Shown here: positions 5,214-5,903 of the stretch, piece after piece | How the letters are laid out: every line of letters starts with the position of its first letter | Position numbering within the stretch: position 1 is the stretch's first letter | Program-made: the position numbers and the translations under genes | NCBI GenBank assembly: GCA_033720955.1 | Contig: JAWWBN010000238.1 | Span: 1 to 5,903 of the forward strand | Source of the DNA: JAWWBN01 sp033720955 | Lineage (GTDB): Bacteria > Acidobacteriota > Thermoanaerobaculia > Multivoradales > JAHEKO01 | Direction: 5' to 3' | DNA length: 5,903 nt | The notes under the pieces: model-generated | Told to the model about the DNA's origin: nothing | Databases searched by the model: none | Seen by the model: the letters and a program-made list of their open reading frames with translations, nothing else

Positions 5214-5732
5214 ATGCCGCTGTCGATCCGCAACGAGGAGCCGTCCGACCGGGCGGCGGTGGAGAGCCTTCTGCGCGAGGCCTTCGGCGGACCCGCCGAG
5301 GCTCGGATCGTGCGCCGGCTCCGCCGCGAGGCGCGCCCCCTGGTCTCGCTGGTGGCGGTCGAGCGGGGAGCGCCGGTGGGCCACATCCTCTTTAGCCCGG
5401 TCTCGATCGCCGGCCGCGGCCGGGGCGCCCGCTTTCTCGGGCTGGGGCCCATGGCCGTCCCACCCGCGCGGCAGCGGCGGGGGATCGGGTCGCGGCTCGT
5501 CCGGGAGGGGCTCGAGGCCTGCCGCGAGCTCGGCTGCGAAGCGGTGGTCCTGGTGGGCCACCCCGAGTACTATCCCCGCTTCGGCTTCGTCCCTGCCTCC
5601 CGCTTCGGCCTGACCTGGCTGCCGGGGGTGCCGGACGAGGCCTTCCTGGCGCTCGAGCTCGCACCCGGGGCGCTGGCCGGCGGCGGCCGGGTCGAGTACC
5701 ACCCGGTCTTCGCCGAGGAGGCCGACGGGTGA
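5214..5732 (+). CDS. GNAT-family N-acetyltransferase, YhbS-like (COG3153 type)
   Basis: A 172-residue cytoplasmic acetyltransferase that should transfer an acetyl group from acetyl-CoA to an amine acceptor; the acceptor is unknown. IRNEEPSDRAAVESLLREAF (5-24) is the usual first strand and helix. GHILFSPVSI (56-65) is beta-3/4. LGPMAVPPARQRRGIGSRLV (77-96) is motif A with the pyrophosphate-binding Q87-R-R-G90-I-G92. VVLVGHPEYYPRFGFVPA (111-128) is the late-strand signature typical of the YhbS group, and the ending VEYHPVF (160-166) also fits it. Length is normal. The ATG at 5214 is the only plausible start, since the open frame upstream is antisense to typA and untranslated intergenic DNA. There is no Shine-Dalgarno sequence. 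It is divergent from typA and 22 bp ahead of the carbonic anhydrase gene, so the two + strand genes probably share a transcript. Confidence 0.92.
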   Translation: MPLSIRNEEPSDRAAVESLLREAFGGPAEARIVRRLRREARPLVSLVAVERGAPVGHILFSPVSIAGRGRGARFLGLGPMAVPPARQRRGIGSRLVREGLEACRELGCEAVVLVGHPEYYPRFGFVPASRFGLTWLPGVPDEAFLALELAPGALAGGGRVEYHPVFAEEADG

Positions 5733-5754
5733 CCGGACCGCGGGGCCGGCGCCC

Positions 5755-5903
5755 ATGATCCCCGCGCGGGAGGCGCTGGAGCGGCTGCGCCGCGGCAACC
5801 GCGAGTTCGTCGCCGGGGCCCCGGCGCGGGAGAGCGTTCTTCGTCGGCCGCGCAGCGGCAGTGCGCCGGAGGGGCAGACGCCCTTCGCCATCATCCTGGG
5901 CTG
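5755..5903 (+). CDS. Beta-class carbonic anhydrase, N-terminal part, cut by window end
   Basis: The reading frame from ATG 5755 stays open to the window edge for 49 codons plus two bases. It begins MIPAREALERLRRGNREFVA and ends GQTPFAIILG. This is the N-terminal pattern of bacterial beta-carbonic anhydrases: A-x-x-x-L-x-x-L-x-x-G-N-x-x-F, then a variable loop, then GQxPFAIILGC leading into CxDSR. The enzymes interconvert CO2 and bicarbonate at a zinc ion. The last two bases, TG, are compatible with the first Cys zinc ligand. The active site itself (CxDSR, HxxC) lies outside the window and cannot be checked. No signal peptide is visible, so it is probably cytoplasmic. It follows the GNAT gene by 22 bp without a clear ribosome binding site, suggesting an operon. 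Confidence 0.87.
   Translation, partial: MIPAREALERLRRGNREFVAGAPARESVLRRPRSGSAPEGQTPFAIILG

Noticed and set aside
5069..5395. A 108-codon + strand frame starting upstream of GNAT
   Set aside because: It overlaps the GNAT gene in another frame, is Arg/Pro/Ala low complexity and has no ribosome binding site or domain.
3444..5732. A 762-codon open frame on the + strand running through typA into the GNAT gene
   Set aside because: Only the last 172 codons are the GNAT protein. The rest is antisense to typA, with low-complexity His/Gly/Val-rich translation caused by high GC at third codon positions.
1..5903. CRISPR array, mobile element, toxin-antitoxin, phage or defence module
   Set aside because: I looked for spaced direct repeats, terminal inverted repeats, transposase or integrase motifs and small paired genes, and saw none.

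Overview
The window is very GC-rich (roughly 70% by eye) and gene-dense. The best taxonomic clue is the second gene. It encodes an exported protein with the architecture of the 'VWFA-related Acidobacterial domain' family (TIGR03436), which is expanded in Acidobacteriota. Together with the high GC this points to a high-GC acidobacterium, perhaps of the Thermoanaerobaculia type. The phylum is an inference from one family and the base composition; I cannot fix the class.

Layout. Three genes run on the + strand: a classical short-chain dehydrogenase/reductase (56-781), the secreted VWA-like protein (843-2513) and a small secreted protein with four cysteines and no family I recognise (2613-3122). 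They converge, 15 bp apart, with typA/bipA on the - strand (3138-4961), a ribosome-associated translational GTPase. A 252-bp intergenic region (4962-5213) separates typA from a divergent + strand pair: a YhbS-like GNAT acetyltransferase (5214-5732) and, 22 bp later, the first 49 codons of a beta-carbonic anhydrase. The carbonic anhydrase is cut by the window edge at what should be its first zinc-ligand cysteine. It has no stop codon inside the window.

The genes do not form one obvious pathway. The two exported proteins sit next to each other, and typA, GNAT and carbonic anhydrase are housekeeping or stress-type functions. I see no CRISPR array, insertion sequence, tRNA, rRNA, phage module or recognisable defence or biosynthetic cluster.

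The most interesting signal is in the short intergenic gaps. The hexamer TAGACT occurs three times on the + strand, each time just upstream of a + strand gene. The one-mismatch form CAGACT lies upstream of typA on the - strand. Each of the four is followed within 5-12 nt by a GC-rich inverted repeat that would lie at or near the 5' end of the transcript. The first gene instead has an extended -10-like element (TGC TAGGTT) placed so that transcription would begin at its ATG, which suggests a leaderless mRNA. Clear Shine-Dalgarno sequences precede only the two exported proteins. These are sequence-level hypotheses about promoters and leader hairpins, not demonstrated elements.
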